NCBI RefSeq assembly: GCF_963675165.1
Contig: NC_087378.1
Location: 7,240,073-7,304,072 of the forward strand
Direction of reading: 5' to 3'
Origin: Halichondria panicea
Lineage: Eukaryota; Porifera; Demospongiae; Suberitida; Halichondriidae
DNA: 64,000 nt
The notes beneath the pieces were generated by a model. That model searched no databases. It saw only the letters and a program-made list of their open reading frames with translations, and was not told the DNA's origin. A program made the translations under genes and the position numbers. Positions 11,792 through 23,700 of this stretch are shown here, piece after piece (position 1 is the stretch's first letter; each line of letters begins with the position of its first letter).

Positions 11792-13268
11792 TCAGTTCAT
11801 CTTATCGGGATCGCGATATCCACCATCATTGTCGTTGGTGGAATAGAATTCCTCCAACTGCCACTGCAGAGTCTCAAAAGTCGGTCTAGCCACGGGATCC
11901 TCTTTCCAGCATTCCAGCATGTAATCGTGAAGTCGTTTGTGACATTTTGGAGGTGCGCCCATACGATATCCTGTTTGTATCTTTTCAAGCACTTCAGCGT
12001 TTGTCATGCCAGGGTAGGGGAATCGGCCATAGGTGACTACTTCATAGATAAGCACTCCATATGACCAGACGTCGGATTTGATAGTGAACCGGTTATAGAG
12101 AGCAGCTTCAGGGGCGGTCCATTTGATGGGAAACTTTGCACCAGTGTGGGCCTCGTATATGTCTTCATCAATGACTCGAGCGAGACCAAAATCGGCTACT
12201 TTGCAGATGAGATTGTCGGCGACCAAGATATTTCTAGCAGCAAGATCTCTGTGGATGTAGTTAGCCTGCTCCAAATAGGCCATTCCGGACGCAACTTGAG
12301 CCAACATATCGATCAACTGTTTTTCTTGAAGGGCTCGTCCATCTCCACGGAGATAATCGAGCAAACTACCAAATTTCATCAGTTCAGTCACAATGTAGAT
12401 AGGCTCTTCTTTCGTACACACAGCGTACAGTTGGATCAGCTTTGGATGTCGGAGTTTCTTCATGAGAGCAGCTTCTTGGAGGAACTCGATAGCAGACATA
12501 GTACCAGGCTTGAGTGTTTTCACGGCCACTTTAGTTGTCCCGTTCCACAGACCCTCCCAGACCTCTCCAAATTGACCGGCTCCGAGCTTTCTGAGTAGTT
12601 TAATCTGATGTCGTTCAATCTCCCACTCCTCGTTAGCTTGTTTCGACAGGCCAGCAGTGATGGGTTTTTCAGAAACAGAGCAAGGATGCATGAGAGTGCA
12701 ACACAAGCCGTCAGATTGTATCTTGTAGTACTCGACCAGATCTTGAATTGTATTGAACGTAGCTCGTCTCGTCACGAAAAACCCACCATTGTCAAATCTT
12801 CGTATGCGGTAGTGTCGAGTTCGTACTTGGTCACGAATCGAGAGAGAGAAATCGCCGGGAGTAGTTTCACTGTCTCTAACAAGGAAAGAGCCCATCAAGT
12901 TGAACGGCATCATGAGTTGCTTCTCTGCATCCACCCGCTTGAGTTTCCCAAAGAACCACCTGCAAGGAGAAAGAGAAAGAGTGTATGCTATCAGCGTTGT
13001 TGCTGATGCAGTAGACTATTAGTTGGTTTACTGGCGCAGCACACTAATCTGAGGAATTACTCATCTAATCAGCCCACGAAACTTCCCAGAGAGCATACTG
13101 AAAATGACTAATCGATCTAAAGTTTCCGAATAACTATTTCCTTTTTGCCTACTAAAATAGCAGTAACCACGTGACAACAACATACACATACGTACATAAT
13201 CATAAAACAAGAAAAGTACCAGTATTCAAAGAAATGAATCACAGCAAACAGAAAGTACCTGTACATGT

Positions 13269-13300
<32 letters not shown>

Positions 13301-14324
13301 ACGCACAATTAGCAAGCTTGTTGTTTTAACTGTTTACTTTTACTGAAAGGCTTGTTTAAGAACTACAACTGCTCTTAGGCACACAGAGAGCAATACTTGA
13401 TCTTATGTAAACACTAGTATGTTACAATGAAGGTACAGATGGTTATAAAGGTCACCAGAACAATGGAGGGGCTTTTTCTAGGATACTGCTAAGGCTGCAC
13501 ACAAACCAAATGACCGAGAACACTGACTAAAGCTTCAAATACTTGGAAGTCTTCAGGGCACTCACACTATATTTATTTATATTGCAACACTAAAAGCTTT
13601 CAGAACACACAGAATACAATAGCGTAGAGGAAATCACTATTAAAATTTAGGAACCTTTACACTACATTCCTAATGGCTTTCGGAAAGATTACAACCCCTG
13701 AGGTACCTTATAGCCAAAGCGATGTAAAATGTTAGGCTAGACAACACACCAATAATAACCCCACAAGCCTGTACACGGTCGGTAATCCACCCCCAGTAAG
13801 CTAAAATTCAACCGAAAAGTGGGCTATTGAAGTTTAGAAAATTATTATCAGATAGACATAGGCGTACACACAATATTTGCTACTGAACAGAAACCCACAT
13901 CATAATTATAAATAAACTACCAATCTGATACAGGTACGTATAGTATCACTCACTCTTCAGCATCCAGACTCTTCCACTCTGCCACATAGTTGCTAGGTAT
14001 GTATCCCTCTTTTCCAGTGTCCTTGGACTGAGCAAACCACCAGTCTCCCTCATCAGTGCTGATTATGTACATCAGGTCTCCCTTCTTGAAGCTCAGGTCG
14101 TCATCAGTACGAGACTCATAGTCATACTTTCCCACATAGATAGTCCGTCCTGAATTGTCCACGCCGCCGCCAAGGGTGGGCTTGGTAGGCACGGGTGGAG
14201 GCATTGCAGGGTGATCTTGAGGTCTACCATCAGGTACTTGGTGGCCCGTGTACGAATTAGTTACTTTTTGCTCTGTGGCCGGTGGTTCATCTTTGGTGGG
14301 GGTGCCAGCACAACTGTTGCCCAT
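11792..14324 (-). CDS. Src-type tyrosine kinase, main form (SH3 exon + SH2-kinase exon B)
   Basis: Two coding exons: 14324-13954 and 12959-11792, 512 aa. The first begins MGNSCAG (N-myristoylation Gly2, possible palmitoyl Cys), then a proline-rich stretch ([11 protein letters not shown]), then an SH3 domain ([17 protein letters not shown] ... GDWWFAQS ... [11 protein letters not shown]). The donor splits a codon 2+1, giving EEWFFGK at the SH3-SH2 junction. Exon B has the SH2 arginine (FLVRDSE), glycine loop [16 protein letters not shown] lysine, HRDLAARN catalytic loop, DFG, activation-loop Tyr ([22 protein letters not shown]) and a C-terminal tail Tyr ([10 protein letters not shown]) where Src has its inhibitory Csk site. 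Membrane-attached signalling kinase. HRDLAARN replaces the vertebrate Src HRDLRAAN. Confidence 0.95.
12960..13953 (-). other. Intron between the SH3 exon and kinase exon B
   Basis: 994 bp. It contains a short (CA)n tract at about 13270-13301. I see no other coding or repeat structure. Confidence 0.7.
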
Positions 14325-14822
14325 GGCTGGCTTTTGTATCTACCTGTCCGATGATTATAGTCAAGATCTAGTCTAGTTCTACCATCAAGTTACGGTACTA
14401 TAGAAGCAGCAATGGGCGCGGGCGATCTTTGTGTCCTTAGAATATCATGAAACGATCAACTTGATCTTAGAAAGCCAATTTACTTGGGACCCACCCTTCT
14501 GACCGTAAATCTGTCTTGCAAGAGGTGACTTATATGATTCGGTTAATTAGACACCTTTCACGATTGCGAGTACGCATGCGCAAAACAGCACAACACTACA
14601 ACGGTCATGACAAACAATTATTTTTTTCTTCACAATGTAATACAACAAATATTCTGTAACAAGGGAATGCATTATAAAACAACACAACAGTTATAGTTAA
14701 TAGATAAAAACCGATACAACAAACAAATTGTTGCAACTTGTGCGATACATGTACTGTCGTTGCAGATGGTCAAAAATGTTGGAGAATAATGTCTAGTCAA
14801 TTAAAAAAATAGTTATGAATTT
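14325..14822. promoter_or_regulatory. Gap between the two tandem Src-type genes
   Basis: 498 bp between the start codon of the first kinase locus and the stop of the second, both on the minus strand. It should hold the first locus's promoter and the second gene's 3' UTR. AT-rich; no unambiguous core element. Confidence 0.35.
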
Positions 14823-15978
14823 TTAAAGTACATCTGCAGCAGCATGATACTGTCCAGTGTCCAAAACGAAGAAATCTTCTAATCTCCAGAGGAGAGCTTC
14901 AAATGTTGGCCGATCGACTGGATTCTTTTTCCAACAGTCCAACATGACTTGGTAAAGGTTCTCAGGCGTGTTGGGTGGACACGGCATTCGATAGCCTCGC
15001 TCCAGTTGTTGCAACACTTCAGCATTCGACATTCCTGGGTAAGGAATTCGAGCGTACGACACTAATTCTGTTAGCAGTACACCAAACGACCAGACGTCCG
15101 ATTTGATACTGAAACGATTGTAGAGTGCAGCCTCAGGGGCTGTCCATTTGATGGGGAACTTCGCTCCTTCGTGGGCATTATACTCATCATCAGCAATCAG
15201 ACGAGCCAGACCGAAATCAGCCACTTTACAGATGTTGTTTTCCCCCACCAGAATGTTTCGAGCAGCTAGATCACGATGGATGTAATTGTGAAGCTCGAGG
15301 TAAGCCATTCCAGCAGCAATCTGGGCAGCCATGTCGATCAATTGTGGCAGCTTTAGTGACCTTCCTTCACCTTGCAAGAAGTCCAGCAAGCTACCATGTG
15401 ACATGAGCTCTGTGATGATCAAAAGAGGCTCTTCTTGAGTGCACACAGCATAGAGCTGCACCAGTTTCGGATGTCGGAGTTTCTTCATGATGTGAGCTTC
15501 TTGGAGGAATGCGGCAGGCTGCATGGTACCGGCTTTGAGTGTTTTGACAGCTACGGGCGTGGTTCCGTTCCAAAGTCCTTCAAATACCTCTCCAAACTGA
15601 CCAGCACCAAGGCGACGAACCAGAGTGATGGACTCCCTAGGAATCTCCCACATATCCTTTGTCTTGTGGGACAAGTCGATCTGAGGTTTTTCGATTTGTG
15701 GGCAGGGACAACGCAAGTTTACACACAGCCCATCACTGTCCGTTTGGTAGTAGACGACCAGTTCCTTTAAGGTGTTGAACACGGCTCTTCTAGTGATGAA
15801 GAATCCTCCCTCGTCTAAACGTCGGACTCGATAATGTTTGACATTCTCTCCGTCTTGAATTGACAATGAGTAGTCACCAGGTTTGCTTTCACTCTCTCGA
15901 ACAAGGAAGGCACCGCGTTTCTGGCAGGCCCTGAGCAGTTTCTCTGCTTCAGCTCGCTTGATGGGACCAAAGAACCAG

Positions 15979-16069
<91 letters not shown>

Positions 16070-19000
16070 GGGGGGGTTAGTGTCACGTATAAGAGTGTTA
16101 GACAGTAGTACAATTTATTTGTTTGGTCTATGATACAAGCTAGCCAGATGATTTCCATAAACAATACACATTTCCCCTTTTATAGGCACATGTAAATCCT
16201 AACATGGAGACAATTTAAAATGTACAAAAAAACTTAGAGATATATTTGATATTATACTGTACAGATTATGGGTCACTGACAGTTATTTTAGGGACACCTC
16301 TCATGACTTATATGCAGCTGCGTGATGTAAAAAACACACACCTGCCACTTGTGCAGGGTGTCGTACAGGGGAAAGGGGGGATATCCCCCCTAAAATTCAT
16401 GTACTAGTTGTATGACTGAGTGTCTATAGCTGACATACTAACATACTAACATACTAACAGGGTATTGAAATAACAGTTGACCTTTTTTTTTAGCAACCTT
16501 TTCTGGTTAATTTCTTATTCCCCCCTCTACTTCAAAATCCTGTATGACACCCTGTTGTGCATAAATAAAAACTATGTGTATTTGTGTATTTGATGACAGT
16601 ACTAGTGAAGCATTTTTCTGTTGGGAAATATCTGCCAATGGCATGTTTCACAAACTTGACACAAACTGAACACCTAAAAATAGAAGTGTCCATAATTGGG
16701 ATTTACTGCAATTATTGTAATCATTAGACTGCTGTGTAACTACCTAACTACAGAGACATTCACAGCCTAAACCTCAAGTTATAAAGTTTACCAACAAGTA
16801 AATTTCACACACACTGATTGTTGACCAAAATACCACCAACAAAACTAAAAAAAGCCCTGTGCAAGGAGTCGACAATAAGTGGTGTTACTTAATGCATATC
16901 TTATCTAGTAGGAGTAGCTACCTTACAATAACACAGAAATCACTTCACTTTATCAGGGCTCTAAAAATAGCCACAGTTATTATCACGAGTGGGAGTGGGG
17001 ACTGACATAACACATACAGGCTTTGAAACACGTACCCCCCACACACTAGGCACACACTCGTTATGACGCACACTAAAATATGTGTGGAAATTTGATACAG
17101 GAAACACACACTAAGCAAACACATACTAGCAAATGGCGTGACACAACTCATGCATTAAAGTTAATGACTACTAAGCTGTTGTATTGTAACCTCAACATAT
17201 ACCATTGTAAATCTACAGGCAAGTAAGTACGTTCACGTCCCCTCTGATCATAAACTAAATTGCTTATTATAAACAAACAATTCAAGTTGTTTAAAAGTTG
17301 ACCTCTTTTCTTGGAACTCACTTTATATTCACAACAAATATGGGCCTCATTGATTTCCTGGTATATGGTACGTTTCGGTACATTAGAGCAAATTGCAGAG
17401 TACCGTACACTTTCAGTCTTACAATTCAATACCTTTAATTGTTTAGTACATGTTGGCATTAGATGAATGTCCTTGACTGATACAAATACTTGGCAAACGG
17501 TGGGTACTTTTGTAGTCAATGTCGAGGCTATAAGATATGTGTTATATTCAACGTATTCACGTATTGGGTGTCCTCTGTCCATGTAATACACAATTGATAT
17601 TATCCACATAATCTTTCCCTTGTGGTCTAAGTACAATGCAACCACAGCAACCAGTAAACATTCACTCAATTGGCTAGTGCATTGTGCTGCTGCCACACAC
17701 AAGGAAAGGCTGAAGAGGGTGAACTGAGCAATGGCATATATAAAGACGATAGAATCTAGACAGACTGGGGAAATACTAAGTCTAGAGAAGATCGAGTTAT
17801 TACGATTATGAGCATGCAGCTACTAGGGTACTTCACAGTGGGATCAGGTGCTAGGGGTATCCACCGTGGGATCAGGTGCTACGGGTATCCACAGTGGGAT
17901 CAGGTGCTACGGGTATCCGCAGTGGGATCAGGTGCTACGGGTGTCCACAGTGGGATCAGGTGCTACGGGTGTCCACAGTGGGATCAGGTGCTACGGGTGT
18001 CCACAGTGGGATCAGGTGCTACGGGTGTCCACAGTGGGATCAGGTGCTACGGGTATCCACCGTGGGATCAGGTGCTACGGGTATCCGCAGTGGGATCAGG
18101 TGCTACGGGTATCCGCAGTGGGATCAGGTGCTACGGGTGTCCACAGTGGGATCAGGTGCTACGGGTGTCCACAGTGGGATCAGGTGCTACGGGTGTCCAC
18201 AGTGGGATCAGGTGCTACGGGTGTCCACAGTGGGTGGGATCAGGTGCTACGGGTGTCCACAGTGGGATCAGGTGCTACGGGTGTCCACAGTGGGAGGTGA
18301 GGTATAATAGGGAGTCAGCAGATGTGGAATGACAAAGTTGCAAGAGATTAATCGCTCAATTTAACAATCAATTAACAGATTAATGACTAAGCCTACACAG
18401 ACATGTACGAGGACTAATGACTAAGCCTACACAGACATGTACGAGGACTAACAATTATTAATGACTAAATCTACACAGACATGTACGAGGACCAACAGAA
18501 TTAAAATTAAAATTGAACTCCAAAAGCTGAAATTACTATATATCCTTCTGAGACGTTCTATCTACTTCATTTTCTGTTCCTGATAAGCTATGTTGGGAAA
18601 TGCTTACTGCTCATGGAAGCTTGAGGCATCTATTTTAACAACACCAATACACACACACACGCATGTAAGTAGAAATAAAAATTAATGCGAAGCATGTTTG
18701 AAATGTTTTGATACCAGTATGCACAAGTGTATACACAAGATAGGAAGTTCTAGTCCATACAGGAAGATATTTAGCATCCCAGGGGGTGAACTAAGCCTAG
18801 TACACAAGTAGCAACCCAGGGGATTGGAGAGCAGTCAACTAAACCTAGTACAGACATGTACAGGAAGATACTGAGCAACAGAGGAGATGAACTAAGCCTA
18901 GTCCATACAGGAAGATACTTAGTAACACAGGGGATGAACTAGGCCTAGTCCATACAGGAAGATACTTAGCAACCCAGGGGATGGGAGAGCAGTCAACTAA

Positions 19001-20365
19001 GCCTTTGATGATACTACTCTGGGTACACCCTATGCAAACAAATAGGGTCACGATCCATGCACTTGTAACTAGAGCCTCAATAGCATAAATGGCACTCAGG
19101 GAATGTCTCAAAAAAGGAAAGCAAAATAATTTGACTGGTTTCTCTGTCTAATGTTGGCATGCCATTATTACAATCATGTTGTCACATAGAAGCTCTAGCT
19201 GGCCACTTGAGGGACACACACTCACATCTCACAAGCACCTACTTACATGTAGTTATGCTTTTAGGGGGTATAGCCAGTGAGTTAGTTTATATAAACAGGA
19301 GAATTTAAAGACTTGTTTTGTATGTGCAAGAGGTAGCTATAGCAGCTCTCAATACACAAACTCTCTCCTCAATAAACATTAGACCACATAGTCTATTGGA
19401 GCACTCGACTAGCAAAAACACAACAGTAAGCAGATACAGTGGGTATAACCTAGCCTGTTAATAGGTCTTCACAGCTAAACATTATCCAGGGGTATCACTC
19501 CTGGAAATTCAAGTAAACTGTTTATGGAGCGATGCAAAGAGAACGAAAAATGCCAATTGGTCTCGAGTGTAAGCTAATACTCAAACATTGCAAACAGCCT
19601 GTATTTGGAAGTGGTATTAAATTAACACACTATAAGCTACTACAAGATTGATACAAGAGCTAGCTAACAATAATTAGGTGAAAACACACACGCAACCGTG
19701 ATTGCTTTAAGAGTACCCAGCTGACTAGAGTCAACTGTTGGGAGGTCGGCAGGCATACATGTACGATGGGTCACTTAATCGTCAAGGGAAAAACAGGACT
19801 GAGTGGGAGTGATCACAATGTCCAAAACATACAAGAAGATACATTTATAGAAAGCATGCTACACTCACTAGTGTTGGAAGATTACCTAACACAACAATTT
19901 AAAGAATTATTAACCAATACCAAACTGTCAACTTTACGGATAATTTGCATAAACACCAACAGACAAGACTCACTCTTCTGCTTGTATAGTCTTATGCTCA
20001 GCAACGTAGTTGCTAGGAATATATCCTTCTCTCTGCGTCTCTATGCTCCTAGCTTGCCACCAGTCCCCGTCTGTGTTGTTGAGTATCTCGAGTCTCTCTC
20101 CCTTCCTGAAGCTCAGGTCTTCGCTCGTTCTCTGGTCATAGTCGAAGAGGGCGATATAACTTGGGCCTCTGGGTATGTATGATGTGCTGCCATGTTGAGG
20201 CCCATTAAGAGGTGTTGAAGAGTTCATACTGGGATTTTGTGCAGACATACTGTCAGGTCCATAGCCTCCGCCTGGTGCTGCTGGATGGAATCTGGACTTG
20301 TCAATGACCGAAGCTTTGCCTTGAGCTCGGCTACGGTTGTTTTTTCCACCGAGACAGTTCCCCAT
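14823..20365 (-). CDS. Second Src-type tyrosine kinase
   Basis: Two coding exons, 20365-19974 and 15978-14823, separated by a 4-kb intron; 515 aa. The N-terminus [13 protein letters not shown] has Gly2 for myristoylation, Cys4 for possible palmitoylation and a basic patch. The SH3 domain reads [19 protein letters not shown] ... GDWWQARS ... [11 protein letters not shown]. The junction is 2+1, giving AEDWFFGP. The SH2 domain has a canonical FLVRES. The kinase has [27 protein letters not shown], an activation-loop Tyr in [16 protein letters not shown], and a tail Tyr in [12 protein letters not shown]. It differs clearly from the neighbouring locus (SH2 FLVRES against FLVRDS). The two genes are tandem paralogues that diverged earlier than exons A and B. 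Confidence 0.95.
15979..16075. repeat. (GT)n microsatellite abutting the 3' splice site of the kinase exon
   Basis: About 45 GT units on the plus strand, ending in a G run. On the transcribed minus strand it is a CA tract that runs directly into the acceptor CAG of the SH2-kinase exon. It therefore occupies the place of the usual polypyrimidine tract. Confidence 0.95.
16354..16554. mobile_element. MITE, CAGGGTGTCRTACAGG family, copy 1
   Basis: 201 bp. The ends are cagggtgtcgtacagg and its inverse cctgtatgacaccctg, with sub-terminal ggggggatatccccccta and a cccccctctacttc block. It is flanked on both sides by ttgtg, a 5-bp target duplication. It sits in the long intron of the second Src-type gene. 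Confidence 0.88.
17148..17702 (-). CDS. Unrecognised 184-codon ORF nested in a kinase intron
   Basis: An uninterrupted ORF on the same strand as the host gene, inside its 4-kb intron. The translation has a hydrophobic N-terminal part ([13 protein letters not shown]) and scattered cysteines; I recognise no domain. The length is somewhat unusual for AT-rich intronic sequence, but no splice or codon evidence supports it. It may be chance or an old mobile-element remnant. Confidence 0.2.
   Translation of the reverse strand: MCVAAAQCTSQLSECLLVAVVALYLDHKGKIMWIISIVYYMDRGHPIREYVEYNTYLIASTLTTKVPTVCQVFVSVKDIHLMPTCTKQLKVLNCKTESVRYSAICSNVPKRTIYQEINEAHICCEYKVSSKKRGQLLNNLNCLFIISNLVYDQRGRERTYLPVDLQWYMLRLQYNSLVVINFNA
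17836..18297. repeat. 28-bp minisatellite, about 16 copies
   Basis: Unit ggtgctacgggtgtccacag plus tgggatca, 28 bp. A few units vary at one or two positions (tatccgc, tatccac), and one unit carries 4 extra bases near 18234. Because 28 is not a multiple of three, all three plus frames stay open; these are not genes. Confidence 0.98.
18373..19010. repeat. Degenerate tandem repeats (about 50-60 bp units)
   Basis: Units built around cctacacagacatgtacgag (18390-18500) and around cctagtccatacaggaagat (18745-19000) recur several times with drift. Intronic and noncoding. Confidence 0.8.
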
Positions 20366-20729
20366 GTCGACGTACTGTGTGCAGAGGTCCCCAGGTGATC
20401 AAAATAGCTCAGATACAGCACTTGCAGTGGTGATAGAGAGCTGAAATCCTGCTAACTGTATATTATATCGAGCAGTTTTGATAGCTACTTATTTGCACTT
20501 GCGTCTAGATCAACTAGACTACTGTACTATACTGCCTACAGATCAGATTTCAGAGGTGAGGCACAATTTTGCAAGCTCTCTCCACCCATTATACCAATAT
20601 TCATAGTTTCAAAACATTATACCGTACATTGACTAAAATAAACCAAAATGATTTTTGTGTTACATGAAATTACTCCATAATATAGTAAGATTACTTCTAT
20701 AATACTACAGTCAGGATTAGGGCAACGAA
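20366..20729. promoter_or_regulatory. Gap upstream of the second Src-type gene
   Basis: 364 bp between the kinase start codon and the TM9SF4 stop codon (both minus). It presumably holds the kinase promoter and the TM9SF4 3' UTR. No distinct motif seen. Confidence 0.35.
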
Positions 20730-23700
20730 TTAGTCCTGTTTCACAGCGGCATATATACGACAGATGAACAAATATGTGGCATAGAATCCGATAGTTCCAG
20801 TGAGCAGCCAGAATCCAAACACCATGACCAAGCTGTAGCCAAAGTAGAGGAGGGTGGGCACAAACTCAGTGATGTCCAGCTGCACAGAGAAATAAACAAT
20901 ATAATATGTAATATCACATGGGCATGGGAGAGCAATGTCTACACAGTACATACATAAACTAGCAATCAATTAACTGTAGACAATATAAACAAAACTGAGG
21001 AAAATCTCAGGATTCAATAGTAAGAGCATTCTCCCAAATAGTGTGTTTGTGTGTGTCACCTGATTCCATTACTTTAACAGTCATTCTTACAGACTTTGTG
21101 GTCACTTGACTACATCCTAAACACGTGTAGTCTCAAGAGCTAACTGGACCCACCTTTGTGTAGTAGTACAAGACAGAATAGGCAACGACGTAATAACTGG
21201 CTGAGCCAGAGAGCAGGAAAGACCTCCACCACCAGTGGTAGTCCTCTCCACACAGTTGGAAGTACGTCATAACTATAGCCACCTCAGAGCAGGCTATGAT
21301 GAGGATCACAAACACGAGGAACAGAAAGCCAAACAGGTAGTAAAACTGGTTCTCCCAAATGGCCTGTGTGCGGGGTTAAGGTATTATACTATAAGGAATT
21401 TTGAAGATGTTGTATAACCATGGTGTGGGAGTGTCAAACGTTATGCAGAAATACAAAACTTACAGTGAGAATGAAAAACAGCTCCACAAACACTGCCCCA
21501 AATGGAAGAATTCCAGCAATTAGAGAGCTATGAAAGGCGATCAAAGGCAACCGTCACACACACATAGAGGTAATAAATACTTTCATGCATATACATAGAC
21601 AAACTTCAGAGGGTTTACAAAGTGTTAAGGCAAAAGAATTTTATAGATATGCTGCAAGTAATATTATTACTTTATGCTATTATAAGACCAGGTTTGATAA
21701 ACTTACGCGACAACAGGATTCATGTACCACACTTGCTCAGGTATCTGACGAGGAATTTGATTGGTGCGTACAGGGTGCTCATACGGCTGCTTCCGGAACC
21801 CAAAATAAAATCCGCCGAAAATGAGTGGAAAAGAAATCCCAAACCACATACAGAGCAGAGCGAGCATGGTGGTGAATGGTACTGCTCCAGAGGAGTGCTC
21901 CCCCCATATGAAGCAGTTGAGAAAGAATCCAATACAAAACACAACACTTGGGAAGAAGACAGCAGTCTGCAAGAAAGTACGTGTCAGCAATAAAGACTAT
22001 TACCTGGCTAGAGACGCTGAGTGCATGGTAAACACACGTATATATGTATACACACAGGTAGGGTTAGAGTGTGCTTGCTTACAATGCTGGCAGCCTTCTT
22101 CCAGCTATTACCCTTGAAGGTTCTAAACAACCTAGCTGCATGGTATCCACCAGTCACTCTACACACACAGAAAGAGAGGAAGAGCAATTCACATCAACAC
22201 ACAGTTTATCTATAGCCACATGTACACAACTAAGTCGGCATTTTTACTTAGTAGATCTTAATTACAAAAGGTCAAGGGTCAAGGGTATTAATTGTTAGGA
22301 ATTACTCACCCCATGAACATAAATAGGACGATGGCTGCAGTCATGAGGGACCCTCTACTGGCTGGGGAGAGCATGCCAAACATGGCAAACACTGCACAAA
22401 GGGAGAGGAATAACATTGATGAAACCGTGGGAAACAGCTACTATGGGTACAAAAATAATATCTGAGGTACTCATGTAGGCTATAACCAAGTCAGCCTTAC
22501 ATAGTAGACCTATTTTACACGTGATCAGACTACTGCACAGATACTTTGTTGATACACTTTCACACGCCACAACTCACCGATGACAATGAAGACCATACAG
22601 AATATCTGAATGCCTGAGCCGAGACAAGCCACGAGAAGGGTGGGGTAACGAGGAGGTCGGAATACATCTCCATGAACCAGCTTCCAACCGGTCTCCTCAA
22701 TAGAGTCATCCTGTGAGTAAGAGGAGGAGGGTATAAACATGAAGATAGGTCAGAATTAACGGGTAAGTGTGAAGTTGACTCCAACCCGTGTACTGTATAG
22801 CGGGAAATTTTCGTAAGGTGCGACATTTCATGTTTTCCAAGGGCAGAGCAGTTAACGCGAAAATGAAACTGGGATGAACCCCCACGCACCGCTATTTCAC
22901 ATGCAAAGCTCTTGGTGGGTGTGGTTTCCTGGCATTGAACCACAAACATTTATTTTGAGGGGGCTCTTGAGCCAAATAGCGAAAATTTCCCGCTACACGG
23001 TATGCCAATAACATCATTATACAACATAGTTACTGTGTGTGTGTTATTGATGATCTTTACCTACTTGTCCTACGCACAAGTACACACACACACACACTGC
23101 ATACCATTTCCTCGTCTTGGTTGTATTTGGCAATGTCTCTCCTCAGTGTTCTGATGATGATCAAGGCCAGAATTCCTGGAGGGAGAACGGGGGAGTGAAC
23201 CATACGTGCAAACTAACAGCATAAACCACACACAGTAAGTGAATATTCACTATTAAGCTACAGGTAGAACTGTGAACATCATAGTATGCGTACACACTCC
23301 AATATACACAGGCAACAGGAATTTTACCAAACTAGTAATATGTGATTTAAGATGGAAGGCATTTCCAAACCGAACTTGATATTACACGCATAAAGCTACA
23401 GTGTATATGGAGTATGGGATTTGACTCACCAGAGAGAAAGAGGACAATTGCGACAGAGTTGCAGATGGCAAACCAATGGATCTGTACGTCACTCATCTGA
23501 AGGTAGATGTCCCAACGTGATGCCCAGGCAACGTCACTAGCCTGCCACACCACGGTGTACGTGAACATCACACTAGTCTTAGCTGGAGGGGACATAGCAG
23601 GAGAAATATCATACACACTGTTCTCTTAGCTTAATGGTAAAGCAATCAAGATTCTAGAGTCACATACTACAGTTGGGTTAGACACAAACACAGGGATGAT

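Noticed and set aside
12146-13006. Plus-strand ORFs opposite kinase exon B
   Set aside because: Antisense shadows; the minus strand has all kinase motifs.
17808-18332. Three long overlapping plus-strand ORFs of repeated residues
   Set aside because: They are the three frames of the 28-bp minisatellite; the period is not divisible by three and the unit lacks stops.
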